NCBI GenBank assembly: GCA_900102385.1
Contig: FNBQ01000014.1
Coordinates: 44,118-108,117, forward strand
Source: Bacteroidales bacterium KHT7
GTDB taxonomy: Bacteria; Bacteroidota; Bacteroidia; Bacteroidales; Bacteroidaceae
Length of the DNA: 64,000 bases
Reading direction: 5' to 3'
In this document: positions 42,740 to 52,554 of the stretch, one piece after another
Layout: every line of letters begins with the position of its first letter
Position numbering within the stretch: the first letter of the stretch is position 1
Position numbers and translations under genes: made by a program
Notes under the pieces: generated by a model
What the model was told of the DNA's origin: nothing
What the model saw: the letters and a program-made list of their open reading frames with translations, nothing else
Database searches by the model: none

Positions 42740-45700
42740 TTAGAAATTAAGTGACAAACCCAGCATTGTGTTGAACGGACGTGGGTAGATATTGTTGTCG
42801 ATACCGCCCTCAACCTCTGGGTCCAAGCCATCATACTTGGTTATTGTAAATACGTTTGATGCAGCAACGTAGATGCGTCCGCTCACGCCCTTGTACTTGG
42901 CAGCCTTGAACAGGTTGTTGAAACTGTAACCGAGTGTGATGTTGTCGCACTTCAGGAACGATGCGTTCTGCACAAAGTAGTCAGACAATACATTGTCGTA
43001 AGTACACCAGTTAGTCTCGGCAGACTTCTTCAAGATATTGTGTGTGTAGTTGAATGAGCTGTCGTAAGTCTTTGCAACGTTTACGAAGCCAGCCTCGCGG
43101 TCGTTAAACACGTAGTTGCCGATGCTACCGCGGAATGAGCAGCCCAAATCCCAGTTCTTGTACTGGAAGCGAGTAGCAAAGCCGAATGTGAACGGAGCAG
43201 ATGCACTCTTGTAGAAGTAACGGTCCTCGGTTGTAATCTGTCCGTCGCCGTTGCGGTCAACATACAAGCCCTCGATAGGCATACGGTTCTCGTCATAAAC
43301 CTGCTGATAAACCCAGTATGAGCGTGCAGGCTTTCCAACGGTGTGATACTGAGCCACATTACCTGTACCTGCGCTGATGCCGCCGTCCTTAGCCTGAACG
43401 ATACTTGCATCGCCTGTGAGCTCGGTAATCTTGTTGTCGTTGTATGTCATGTTAGCACTGATTTCCCAGTACATGTCGTTCTTGACGATAGGCTTTACTG
43501 TTGCAGAGATTTCGATACCCTTGTTCTCCATCGAACCGATGTTCTTTGTAACCTGATTACGGAAGTTAGAACCGGCTGATACAGGAGCGGTATTGATAAG
43601 GTCTGTTGTCTTGCGGAAGTAGTAATCAACGCTGAAGTTCAAGCGGTTGTAGAAGAATCCGAAGTCGAGACCGGCATTGTAAGTAGCAGTTGTCTCCCAC
43701 TTCAAATCAGAGTTGTATGCGTTAGGACGATACAATGTTCCGTCGCCATAAACAGGATAGTATGCACTTGCGATTGTGCTTACATTGTAAGATGTAAAGT
43801 AGTTGTAATCGCCGATGCCTTCCTGCTGACCAGTCTTACCCCAACCGAGGCGGAGTTTGATTTCTGAAACATCTTCAACATCCTTTAGGAATCCTTCCTC
43901 GTTAATTTTCCAAGCAAAGGCGAATGCAGGGAATGTTGCGTAGTGCTGCTTGAATCGTGATGAACCATCGCGACGAACAGTTGCTGTAAGCAAATATCTG
44001 TCGAGCAATGAGTAGTTCAGACGACCGTAGAAACTCTGAAGGCGGTTCTCGCTTGCCCAAGGCTTAGCGTTGATGTTTGTTGCCTTTCCGCGGAGACTCT
44101 CGTCGTTGTTTGTCTTCTGATAGTATCCGCAGCCGTACTTGTCGCCCCAGTATTTTGTTCTTGAGTACTCGTAACCAGCCATCACATCCAAGTGGTTAGC
44201 ATCGTTAAAATCCTTGTAGTACTGCATCCATCCTGTAAATGTGTAGCTGTACTTGTTTTCCTTCTCATATCCGTCCCAGCCGTAGTATGTGTTTGAATAA
44301 CTGCTGATAGGAATACTTGTTGTCTCCTTACCGTTTGAGCGGTTGCCAGATGCACCGGCATGCAGTCTCAAATCTTCGAAGCCGTGAACCTTATAGTCCA
44401 AGTCGAGGCTACCGATGTAAGCGTATGACTTAGAATACTTGTCGTAAAGGTTCAGCAATGAAACAGGGTTACCAACAGACTTGCTGTTTGCTGTATTCAC
44501 CCAGTTAGGGTCGTTAAGAGCCGAACCGTTGTCGAGCCACTGGAAATAGCCGGCAAAGTTCTTATATTTAGGGTCGCTGCTTGTAACAGGCTGAGTAGGG
44601 TCCATGCGGACTGCTGCACCGATGGCTTCGGTGTTTGCATAGTCGGTATCAGCCTTCATGAACTTACCGTTGAAGTTTGCTGTAAGATGATTCTCGAACA
44701 GAGATGGTGAGAGACTCAAACTGGCAGTATAACGCTTGAAGTCGGAAGTCTTCAGGATACCTTGCTGATCGGTGTAGCCCAGCGACACGCGATAAGGCAC
44801 GTTCTTCAAACCGCCAGAAACTGTAAGGTTATGGTCGTGGCTCAACGCTGTGCGGTAAACCTCGTCCTGCCAGTCGGTATTTGCATTTCCAAGAAGCTTG
44901 TAAGCATCAGAATCGGCACCGTAGTAACTCTTTATGAATGCGCGATACTCGTTTGCATCCATCACGTCAACCTCGCCGCTGCGTGTGCTGAGCGAAACGT
45001 TACCATTATATGTAATCTGCGGAGCAGAAGCCTTTCTACCCTTCTTTGTAGTGATGATGATGACACCATTTGAACCACGCGAACCGTAGATGGCTGTTGC
45101 AGAAGCATCCTTCAGTACGGTAAACGATTCGATATCAGCAGGATTGACCATAGAAAGAGGGTTAGCCAAACCCTTCACGCCCTGATTGTCGAGGGCAAGA
45201 CCGTCGATTACGATAAGAGGGTCGTTAGATGCGTTAAGCGAAGCACCTCCACGGATTCTGATTGTTGCGCCCTCGCCCGGAGCACCGCCCTTTGATGTTA
45301 CGTTCACACCGGCAATCTTACCTTGCAGCATGTCCTGCGGATTGGTTGTGAGACCTTTGTTAAGCGCATCTGGCTTCAAGGCTGTAACCGAACCGGTGAG
45401 GTCGTTCTTCTTTGCAACACCGTAACCGATTACCACCACGTCTTGCAACGACTTCGCATCTTCCTGCAGAACCACAACCATGTTGTTTGTAGCCTGAAGT
45501 GTCTGCGAAACATATCCTACGAACGAGATTGTCAGTTGTGCTCCCTTCTTACAGTTAAGAACGAAGTTTCCGTCAAAATCGGTTATAGTACCGTTGGTAG
45601 TACCCACTTCAGAAACGTTGGCACCGATAATGCCATCGCCCTGCGAATCCTTGACCTGTCCTTTCACAGTTATCTGTGCAAAGGCACTCACTGACAAGAA

Positions 45701-45757
45701 AAGCCCTAAGATTAGGGACAGCACCTTTCTGAAGATGCTAAAACTCACTTGCTTCAT
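42740..45757 (-). CDS. susC: SusC-family TonB-dependent outer-membrane transporter
   Basis: 1005 residues. Signal peptide (ending SAFAQ), a carboxypeptidase-D-regulatory-like domain (residues about 29-105: KGQVKDSQGDGIIGANVSEV), the linker VVIGYGVAKKNDLTGSV, the plug (GKIAGVNVTSKGGAPGEG, TIRIRGGASLNASNDPLIVI, IYGSRGSNGVIIITTK) and a beta-barrel ending MLGLSLNF. It imports malto-oligosaccharides using TonB energy with SusD. First gene of the sus operon; a candidate -7 box TATTTTTG is at 45850-45857 on the minus strand. Confidence 0.97.
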   Translation of the reverse strand: MKQVSFSIFRKVLSLILGLFLSVSAFAQITVKGQVKDSQGDGIIGANVSEVGTTNGTITDFDGNFVLNCKKGAQLTISFVGYVSQTLQATNNMVVVLQEDAKSLQDVVVIGYGVAKKNDLTGSVTALKPDALNKGLTTNPQDMLQGKIAGVNVTSKGGAPGEGATIRIRGGASLNASNDPLIVIDGLALDNQGVKGLANPLSMVNPADIESFTVLKDASATAIYGSRGSNGVIIITTKKGRKASAPQITYNGNVSLSTRSGEVDVMDANEYRAFIKSYYGADSDAYKLLGNANTDWQDEVYRTALSHDHNLTVSGGLKNVPYRVSLGYTDQQGILKTSDFKRYTASLSLSPSLFENHLTANFNGKFMKADTDYANTEAIGAAVRMDPTQPVTSSDPKYKNFAGYFQWLDNGSALNDPNWVNTANSKSVGNPVSLLNLYDKYSKSYAYIGSLDLDYKVHGFEDLRLHAGASGNRSNGKETTSIPISSYSNTYYGWDGYEKENKYSYTFTGWMQYYKDFNDANHLDVMAGYEYSRTKYWGDKYGCGYYQKTNNDESLRGKATNINAKPWASENRLQSFYGRLNYSLLDRYLLTATVRRDGSSRFKQHYATFPAFAFAWKINEEGFLKDVEDVSEIKLRLGWGKTGQQEGIGDYNYFTSYNVSTIASAYYPVYGDGTLYRPNAYNSDLKWETTATYNAGLDFGFFYNRLNFSVDYYFRKTTDLINTAPVSAGSNFRNQVTKNIGSMENKGIEISATVKPIVKNDMYWEISANMTYNDNKITELTGDASIVQAKDGGISAGTGNVAQYHTVGKPARSYWVYQQVYDENRMPIEGLYVDRNGDGQITTEDRYFYKSASAPFTFGFATRFQYKNWDLGCSFRGSIGNYVFNDREAGFVNVAKTYDSSFNYTHNILKKSAETNWCTYDNVLSDYFVQNASFLKCDNITLGYSFNNLFKAAKYKGVSGRIYVAASNVFTITKYDGLDPEVEGGIDNNIYPRPFNTMLGLSLNF

Positions 45758-46006
45758 GAAATCTTTTAATTTAAGTTAACTATTTATATTCCCTTGGTAT
45801 TAGCATGCATCTTTTTAAAAAAAAGCATGCACGGTTATATTTTACGCATCAAAAATAGTATACAAAAAAATACAATAACACAATTTTAACATTTTTTAAT
45901 ATATTTCCTCTACGCAATCGTTTTCATACGTTTAATTTGTCTATATATTAGGTATATTTTATATTAGACAAAAAATAACTATATTTGCATCATAATCTAT
46001 AAATCC
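45758..46006. promoter_or_regulatory. Divergent susC / lacI-type regulator control region
   Basis: AT-rich 249 bases. Minus strand: TATTTTTG (45850-45857), with two GCATGC palindromes and an AT hairpin (45803-45830) in the presumed susC leader. Plus strand: TATATTTG (45980-45987), about 20 bases before the regulator start. The regulator probably binds here, but I cannot point to its operator. Confidence 0.45.
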
Positions 46007-47059
46007 ATGAAGCAGACAAGAATAACAATAAAAGACATAGCCAAGGAATTCGGCGTTGCCGTGTCTACGGTTTCGAGGGCTCTGCACAACTCTAACGAGG
46101 TGAGCGACGAACTGAAGAAAAACATCTGCGACTATGCCGCCGCGCACCACTATCAGCCCAACATGCTGGCAACGAGTCTGCGCAACTGCCGGGTTGAGCG
46201 CACCAAGACCATTGGCGTGATAATTCCTAAATTCGTACATTATTTCTTTTCGTGCGTGCTGTCGGGCATCGAGACCACGGCAAGCCATCAGGGCTACTCT
46301 ATAATGGTGGCGCAGAGCGACGAGACCTACGAGAACGAGAAGGAGATTATGCAACGCTTCAATGCGGCGCGTGTGTGCGGTGTCATCGTCTCGCTGGCAA
46401 AGGACACCAAGCAGTATGACCATTTTCAGGAGCTGCTCAACATAAAGGTTCCGATTGTGTTCTACGACCGCATCTGCACCGAACTGAAGACAAGCCGCGT
46501 AGTGGTAGACGACTATGCCGGCGCGTTCGAGGCTGTGGACTACATGATAAAGACGGGATGCCGACGGGTTGCCTTCCTCGGCTCGGTAATGACTCTCGAA
46601 ATTGCCAAGAACCGATGCAACGGATACAAGGACGCCCTGCTCAAAAATCACATAAAGATTGACGACCGCCTGATTTTGCAGTGCGACAAGCAGGGCGACG
46701 CGCATCTGCTGCTTCCTAAACTGCTGCTCGACAAGGACAGACCTGATGCCCTCTTCGCCATAAACGACGACATTGCGTTCGAGGCTCTTCAGGTGTGCCG
46801 CGAGCTGAATCTCGATGTTCCGAAAGATGTATCAATCTGCGGATTCTCCAACAGCACGATAACAAAGGTGTGCAACCCTCAGCTCACATCGGTTGAACAG
46901 CGCGGATACGACGTTGGAGTTGAAGCCGCCAAGATTCTGATTAACAACGCCGAGAACAAAGACGAGGACATCAAGATAAAGAACAAGATTATAGAAACTA
47001 CGCTGGTGGTAAGAGGCAGCACGCTGCCAATGCCGCTTAACGACAACGACGAAAACTGA
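46007..47059 (+). CDS. LacI-family transcriptional regulator of the starch locus
   Basis: 350 residues. N-terminal helix-turn-helix and hinge (TIKDIAKEFGVAVSTVSRAL, NSNEVSDELKK), then a periplasmic-binding-protein-like sensor domain (TIGVIIPKFVHYFFS, GVIVSLAKDT, PDALFAINDDIAFEAL, VSICGFSNSTI). It is divergent from susC and 35 bases upstream of the MFS transporter gene, so it probably controls both in response to maltose or a maltodextrin. Classical B. thetaiotaomicron starch use depends on SusR instead; LacI-type control with an MFS permease is an alternative arrangement. Confidence 0.95.
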   Translation: MKQTRITIKDIAKEFGVAVSTVSRALHNSNEVSDELKKNICDYAAAHHYQPNMLATSLRNCRVERTKTIGVIIPKFVHYFFSCVLSGIETTASHQGYSIMVAQSDETYENEKEIMQRFNAARVCGVIVSLAKDTKQYDHFQELLNIKVPIVFYDRICTELKTSRVVVDDYAGAFEAVDYMIKTGCRRVAFLGSVMTLEIAKNRCNGYKDALLKNHIKIDDRLILQCDKQGDAHLLLPKLLLDKDRPDALFAINDDIAFEALQVCRELNLDVPKDVSICGFSNSTITKVCNPQLTSVEQRGYDVGVEAAKILINNAENKDEDIKIKNKIIETTLVVRGSTLPMPLNDNDEN

Positions 47060-47094
47060 ACATTCTGAATTTTAATCTTTAATACAAATATAGC

Positions 47095-48480
47095 ATGAAA
47101 ACAAAACCAGACATGAGCTTCTGGAAGCTGTGGAACATCAGTTTCGGCTTCTTCGGAGTACAAATTGCATACGCTCTCCAGAGCGCAAACATAAGCCGAA
47201 TATTCGCAACGCTCGGCGCAGACCCTCATAACCTTAGTTTCTTCTGGATTCTGCCGCCGCTGATGGGCATTATCGTGCAGCCTATCGTCGGAGCAGCAAG
47301 CGACAATACTTGGACTCGCTTCGGACGACGAATCCCCTATCTCTTCGTCGGAGCGACGGTGGCAGTGGCGGTGATGTGTCTTCTGCCAAATGCCGGAAGT
47401 TTTGGAATGAGTGTGGGCACGGCAATGATTTTCGGACTCATTGCCCTTATGTTCCTCGACACGAGCATTAACATGGCTATGCAGCCGTTCAAGATGCTTG
47501 TGGGCGACATGGTTAACGAGAAGCAGAAAACAAAGGCGTATTCAATACAGAGTTTTCTGTGCAACGCAGGCTCTTTGATGGGCTATCTCTTCCCTATCTT
47601 CTTTACATGGATTGGCATTAAGAATGTAGCCGAAGAAGGCGTTATTCCCGACTCGGTAATCTATTCATTCTACATTGGCGCGGCAATTCTTATTCTGTGC
47701 GTTCTGTACACAACGGCAAAGGTAAAGGAATGGAATCCGCAGGAATATGCCGAATATAACGGAACTGGCGAAAGCGAAGCGGAAACGCAGGTTGCAGAGA
47801 ATGAGGCAGGAAAGAAATCTGGCGAAAGGTTCGACAAACTGCTCCTGAATGCTCCAAGTGCCTTCTGGAGCGTGGGACTGGTTCAGTTCTTCTGCTGGGC
47901 TGCCTTCATGTTTATGTGGACTTACACCAACGGCACAATAGCCGCAAACATCTTCGACACTCCAACCGTTGAGCGTGGCGGTGCGTTCGTTCTCGACACC
48001 ACTTCGGTTCAGTATCAGAGTGCAGCCAACTGGGTGGGCGTTCTGTTTGCCGTTCAGGCTATCGGCTCAGTGCTTTGGGCTATCGTCATCCCGATGATTA
48101 AGAATATCAAGGCGGCATACATCATCAGCCTCGTTTTAGGCGGAATAGGCTTTATCAGCACAAACTTCATAACCGACCAGCACGTCATTTTCATCTCATT
48201 CCTGCTTATCGGATGCGCTTGGGCGGCAATGCTCGCATTGCCATTCACCATTCTTACAAATGCGCTCACGGGCTACGGCCACATGGGCACTTATCTCGGC
48301 TTGTTCAACGGAACGATATGCCTTCCGCAGATAATCGCGGCATCGCTTGGCGGAGTAATTTTAGGTTTGTTCAGCGTTCCCGAAGGAACGGCTGCACCTG
48401 AGCCTTATATGCTTGTCATAGCAGGAGTTCTGCTGTTTGCCGGTGCAGCCGCAGTTCTTCTTATCAGAGAGAAAAATTAA
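47095..48480 (+). CDS. MFS sugar transporter (SLC45-like, probable maltose uptake)
   Basis: 461 residues, 12 predicted transmembrane segments. SFWKLWNISFGFFGVQIAYA at the start and GAASDNTWTRFGRRIPYLFV in the first cytoplasmic loop (the D-x-x-W-T-R-F-G-R-R-x-P-Y signature) are typical of the SLC45/sucrose-maltose proton symporter group. An internal hydrophilic loop lies between helices 6 and 7 (about 215-250). With the regulator and sus genes next to it, import of maltose into the cytoplasm is the likely job. Convergent with the SGNH hydrolase gene, overlapping it by 4 bases. Confidence 0.92.
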   Translation: MKTKPDMSFWKLWNISFGFFGVQIAYALQSANISRIFATLGADPHNLSFFWILPPLMGIIVQPIVGAASDNTWTRFGRRIPYLFVGATVAVAVMCLLPNAGSFGMSVGTAMIFGLIALMFLDTSINMAMQPFKMLVGDMVNEKQKTKAYSIQSFLCNAGSLMGYLFPIFFTWIGIKNVAEEGVIPDSVIYSFYIGAAILILCVLYTTAKVKEWNPQEYAEYNGTGESEAETQVAENEAGKKSGERFDKLLLNAPSAFWSVGLVQFFCWAAFMFMWTYTNGTIAANIFDTPTVERGGAFVLDTTSVQYQSAANWVGVLFAVQAIGSVLWAIVIPMIKNIKAAYIISLVLGGIGFISTNFITDQHVIFISFLLIGCAWAAMLALPFTILTNALTGYGHMGTYLGLFNGTICLPQIIAASLGGVILGLFSVPEGTAAPEPYMLVIAGVLLFAGAAAVLLIREKN

Positions 48481-49334
48481 AACTTGGCAGGCAGCGACAT
48501 CAGCTGGAACTGCAAAGTCTTGGCAATACGATAATCGCCAACGGCGTTAGGATGCAGACGGTCTGTTTCTGGTTTGTGGAAATAGACCGTCTGTTCGTCA
48601 TATAACGGGTACAGTCCGCAAAGCGAATGGAGGTCGATAAGCGGCACCGACCACATAGAAGAAGCCTGCTTCAGCGCATCGACATACGATTCAAGGAACA
48701 GTCCCTGAGCATTGGCGAAGTTCTCATCGGGCTGAACATTCTTTGCGTTGAAGTTGGCAAGCGCGCGATGGATTGGCGTGCAGAGTATTATCTGCTTTGT
48801 TGGGAACTGATGCTTCAGATAGTCGAACACCTTGTTCACGCGTCCGCAGAATGTTGTGTCGTTTATCAGCGGAGTGCGATGGCGCAGATAGTACATCTTG
48901 CCGTTTTTGTTGGCCTCGGCTGCGTCATATCGCCAGAACTCGCCCATCGGCAGACTTGCATTATAGTCGTTTGTTCCGGCAAAGATTATGATGGCATCGA
49001 TGTCATCGGGATGCTCTTCCTTCAGTTTCTGAGCCTGCTTGTATATGCCGTTCCACTGGTTGCCGTTAATACCGTAAACAAAAGGCTCTATGCCGAGCAG
49101 TTCTTCGAGATACTCCCAGTAGACGCAAGTTGTTCCGATGCGTCTCTTGTCGGTCATCGAGTCGCCAAGGAATGCTACCTTTGCGCCCTTCCACTGCGTG
49201 TTGAGGGTTTTCTCGCCTTTCTGCACCTGAACCTTCGGTGCTTTGACAAACTGCGCCGGCTGATTGTTCTGCGCGTTGGCACACAGCATTGTGCCGCTCA
49301 GCGCCAGCATCATCATTGTTCTAAAGTTATTCAT
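48477..49334 (-). CDS. SGNH/GDSL-family hydrolase, exported
   Basis: 285 residues with a signal peptide (ending LCANAQ). Block I is VAFLGDSMTD (Ser near 58), the Asn block IIFAGTNDY, and the catalytic pair DRLHPN near residue 264. Members remove acetyl or other acyl groups from polysaccharides or lipids. No substrate is evident; the setting beside a starch locus gives little help. A good promoter lies just upstream, so it is probably a single-gene unit. Confidence 0.9.
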   Translation of the reverse strand: MNNFRTMMMLALSGTMLCANAQNNQPAQFVKAPKVQVQKGEKTLNTQWKGAKVAFLGDSMTDKRRIGTTCVYWEYLEELLGIEPFVYGINGNQWNGIYKQAQKLKEEHPDDIDAIIIFAGTNDYNASLPMGEFWRYDAAEANKNGKMYYLRHRTPLINDTTFCGRVNKVFDYLKHQFPTKQIILCTPIHRALANFNAKNVQPDENFANAQGLFLESYVDALKQASSMWSVPLIDLHSLCGLYPLYDEQTVYFHKPETDRLHPNAVGDYRIAKTLQFQLMSLPAKF

Positions 49335-49367
49335 CTGTATTTTTTGTTTTAATAATAGTTATGCGTG

Positions 49368-49399
49368 CAAACATAAAAAAGTTTGCCGACTCTCACAAA
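49368..49399 (-). promoter_or_regulatory. Promoter of the SGNH hydrolase gene
   Basis: Minus strand TTTG (49396-49399), 20 bases, TATGTTTG (49368-49375): a full consensus match. Confidence 0.65.
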
Positions 49400-49414
49400 C
49401 TATTTCTGTACAAT

Positions 49415-49555
49415 TTGGTTTTTCTGTTGATTTATATTTGTATCTTTGCCAAATAGATAACATAATACTTCTCTTCTTTTCGCAGATTGCATTCTATTAA
49501 ACTTTATTTTTCGCCCCACTTTTCATTGATAAAATGTAAAAAAATCTTAATTTTG
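49415..49555 (+). promoter_or_regulatory. Two candidate promoters upstream of the 855-residue protein
   Basis: P1: TTTG (49415-49418), 22 bases, TATCTTTG (49441-49448). P2: TAATTTTG (49548-49555). Both point toward the gene starting at 49671, giving leaders of about 215 and 110 bases. Apart from these and the divergent SGNH promoter, the 336-base gap shows nothing. Confidence 0.45.
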
Positions 49556-49670
49556 CAGTTCTGAATAAAAATTATGAAGCTCTATAATCAGAAAACCACA
49601 GATTAAAGTGCTCAACAATAATTTGTTACAAACAAACTTTTAGGTAATAAAAAGATTGAAGGAATAACTT

Positions 49671-52238
49671 ATGGGAGTAGTTTTTCAAACTATCATCAAG
49701 TCTCGCGGCTTGACAGAATGTACCAAACCAATTTGGAAACTTAAAATATCGGACTCAGAATACGAGGACTTGCGCACCGTAATCGCCAAGCAGATTAACA
49801 TTTCGAGCCCCGATATCAGCAACCCTTTCTTTACCGTTTGCAAGGAGGCTACGCTCTTCTTTGCCGAATACTGGCACAGAGAATATGCCGGCGGAAACAG
49901 AACAAAGGAGATGGTGTTCAAGGCGCTGGGAACGCGAAAGAACAATCCCGAACTAGTTCAGCGTCTGTACGAGGCGGCAATGAAGGGCTGCAAGTTTATG
50001 GAAGTTGAAAACTACGACGACGGCAAGACCAACCAACTCGACAACATGCTGTTTCAGGGCGGTCTGCCAATGAAGTTGATTACCAAGAACATAACCAACT
50101 CTGTTTACAACCATTTTGTGCGCGGACTGCTTAATCATCGCATCGGCATAGAGGAGCTTAACCTTGGCAACGACGCGCTGCACAGCAACAGCATCAGACA
50201 GTATTGCAGTCAGTTGGCTCACGCAGCCGAGGCTGGCGACTACACTCAGATGCCTTTCTATTGCGAGAACGAGTTTAACGGGTGGTTCGTCTACCTAAAC
50301 GAGCTAGCAAAGCAAGAGCGCGAGACAAACAGCGAATCGGCTCCGTTCACGCTCGAATGGAATTTCAATGTAGACAGCGAAAGCAAAACCATTGATGCTG
50401 AGTTTGTTGTGAGGGGAATGCAGAAACTTCCGCTTCAGTTCATCATTGACGAGAAACTACTGAAGTTGCCGTTCTTCCCCGTACAGGTTAAGGCTAACGG
50501 CAAGATAGTTAGCACGTTCGACTACGAGAAGCATTTCTGCCGTCAGTCTGTTGTATGCCGCAACGCGTACACAATGGGCGAGGTAATTTCGGTTGTGATA
50601 AACGACCAGAAAGAGCCAATCATCAACCGCGGCATGAACATAAACGCTCCGCAGATTCTGTTCCAGAACAACGACGGAACATTCACCGCAGGAAACAAGA
50701 TAGGCTCGCAGAAGTGTCTTATAATCATCCCTGAAGGCTGGAACGTAAAGGACGAAGACACATTCACTACTGAAGAATATTCTATCAGCGGAACGAAGGT
50801 GAATGTCGTTTCTCTCGATGCTGATTTCAACGGAAGCGTTGAGGTTTGCAGCAGCGACGACTCAGTCACATTCAGCAGCAACACTCCCCTTTTCTGGACC
50901 GAGCAGACTCCGCGACAGATTTATCTTCCAGAGGTCGTTGAGCCACTATACAACGCCAACGACTGCCGCTATTCGCTTTGCACAAACGTGGGCGGCATAG
51001 TAAAGAAGCAGAAGATAAACAACGTCCAGTTCAGAAACGCGGCTTCGAAAGACTGGCGAATCCTGCCATCGCTCGGCGAGATTCTGGCACGTGTGAAAGA
51101 GCCTAACGGCAACTTTGTCTACCCTGCCCGAATGATTAACGTAGGCGGTGACATAGCATTCGGAATCATAGAGGCTGGCGCAGAATCATGCAAGATTAAA
51201 CTGACTTGGGAGCACGGCGAAATTGCCACCGAAGACGGCAATCTCATCGACGAAGGCACATGGGAGTTCGAGAAGAAGGACGACCGTAACATTGCCAAAT
51301 TCACGCTTACGCCTTACGACACAGAAATTCCGTTCGGCATCAGCGTAAGACTTCCGTTCGTTGAATTCAGCATCTCCGACGCCGAGGGCAACATCGTTGA
51401 AAACGGCGGCACAATAGCCTATACCGACATCGACAGATATCAGTATCATATCGTGGGCGAAAGCGTCAGCCAGTACACTTTCGGAAACATCTGCCGAAAG
51501 GTTGAATGGAACGACAATCGCCTATATATTCAGGAGAATGACCAGAAACAGAAATCCGCTCCGTTCGAGGGTTGTCTGACAAGCCTATTCGGTCACCGCG
51601 AACGAGTAAAATCGCTTCTGAAAGAGGCAGGAAACGCTCTCGAAGTAGTCTTTACATTGGCTAACGACGAGACATTCAGCATAAACATAAATACTCAGGC
51701 CGTTGCAGTCAAAACAGTTGAACCAGAAATCGACACAGAGGCTGAAAATGCCATCAGCGAGGAGCTTGACGAGGCAACAATGGGCGACGACCTTTGGATG
51801 AGCATCATAGCCCAGTTTAACAAGTCGATACGCGAGAACATATCGCCTAACTCGTCTGTTGCGCTGCGCTGCGTGGCACGCGAGCCAAAGCATCTGATGA
51901 ACCTTGCCTTCCAGCTGTTCGCCCTTTGCTCAACAAACGACGAGCGCGAGATTCTAACCGAACAACTGAGGGCTTTTGCCGGCGAACTGTCATTTAACTG
52001 GAACATCATCGGCTCGCAGATTGACACCATTATGATGACGCTCAACAACTTTGTTGGCGACCTCGAAAAACCTTTCTTGAAGAATGTCTACACCAAGTGG
52101 GCAATGTCGCGCGAGGAGAAGAAGATGACTTACTTGTCAGCCCTTAACAGCAGCAAGGCTTACAACGATTACATCGGTCAGTGTCTGATGGATATAATCA
52201 CGTCGTTCACCGGCTGGGTTAAGGAACTGGTAGACTGA
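49671..52238 (+). CDS. Large soluble protein of uncertain family (855 residues)
   Basis: No signal peptide or transmembrane segment, so cytoplasmic. Residues 1-190 are helical, with FFAEYWHREYAGGNRTKEMV and MLFQGGLPMKLITKNITN; about 220-650 looks beta-rich and modular (FTLEWNFNVDSESKTIDAEF, PIINRGMNINAPQILFQNND, LPSLGEILARVKEPNGNFVY); 690-855 is helical with a Leu/Phe-rich end. The N-terminal pattern (E-x-W-H-R-x-Y-x-G-G, then GGLP-M-K-L) reminds me of the STY4851/ECs_5259 proteins, which occur beside helicases in enterobacterial islands. No helicase is near, so this is a weak guess. Own promoter(s) and terminator; single-gene unit. Confidence 0.8.
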   Translation: MGVVFQTIIKSRGLTECTKPIWKLKISDSEYEDLRTVIAKQINISSPDISNPFFTVCKEATLFFAEYWHREYAGGNRTKEMVFKALGTRKNNPELVQRLYEAAMKGCKFMEVENYDDGKTNQLDNMLFQGGLPMKLITKNITNSVYNHFVRGLLNHRIGIEELNLGNDALHSNSIRQYCSQLAHAAEAGDYTQMPFYCENEFNGWFVYLNELAKQERETNSESAPFTLEWNFNVDSESKTIDAEFVVRGMQKLPLQFIIDEKLLKLPFFPVQVKANGKIVSTFDYEKHFCRQSVVCRNAYTMGEVISVVINDQKEPIINRGMNINAPQILFQNNDGTFTAGNKIGSQKCLIIIPEGWNVKDEDTFTTEEYSISGTKVNVVSLDADFNGSVEVCSSDDSVTFSSNTPLFWTEQTPRQIYLPEVVEPLYNANDCRYSLCTNVGGIVKKQKINNVQFRNAASKDWRILPSLGEILARVKEPNGNFVYPARMINVGGDIAFGIIEAGAESCKIKLTWEHGEIATEDGNLIDEGTWEFEKKDDRNIAKFTLTPYDTEIPFGISVRLPFVEFSISDAEGNIVENGGTIAYTDIDRYQYHIVGESVSQYTFGNICRKVEWNDNRLYIQENDQKQKSAPFEGCLTSLFGHRERVKSLLKEAGNALEVVFTLANDETFSININTQAVAVKTVEPEIDTEAENAISEELDEATMGDDLWMSIIAQFNKSIRENISPNSSVALRCVAREPKHLMNLAFQLFALCSTNDEREILTEQLRAFAGELSFNWNIIGSQIDTIMMTLNNFVGDLEKPFLKNVYTKWAMSREEKKMTYLSALNSSKAYNDYIGQCLMDIITSFTGWVKELVD

Positions 52239-52270
52239 TTCCACGCTGTCTTTCCGACAGATAAAATACA

Positions 52271-52310
52271 ATCGCCACACATCTTCCATGAACGTGTGGC
52301 GATATTTTTT
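52271..52310 (+). terminator. Terminator after the 855-residue protein
   Basis: ATCGCCACAC (52271-52280) pairs with GTGTGGCGAT (52294-52303), followed by ATTTTTT. The rest of the 316-base gap to 52554 holds only a promoter box. Confidence 0.85.
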
Positions 52311-52521
52311 CTAATAAAACTCTCTTTTTGTTACATTCTGCTTTTTTATCCACAGAGAATCGCTATAACTCTGGACATAGAGATAATTATGAGACTCATC
52401 CTCTTTCACAAGATAAACAACATCTCCAGAATCATGCACCGCAATTCTTCCATTTTTGATATAATCACGCAGCAACCTTAACATTATTCGTCAAAACCCG
52501 TCACAATACAATGAAAATAAG

Positions 52522-52529
52522 TATCTTTG
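52522..52529 (+). promoter_or_regulatory. Candidate -7 box of the ABC exporter operon
   Basis: TATCTTTG about 25 bases before the permease ATG. A matching -33 TTTG is not clear. Confidence 0.4.
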
Positions 52530-52554
52530 CACAAAACAAACCTTTACTATTTTA

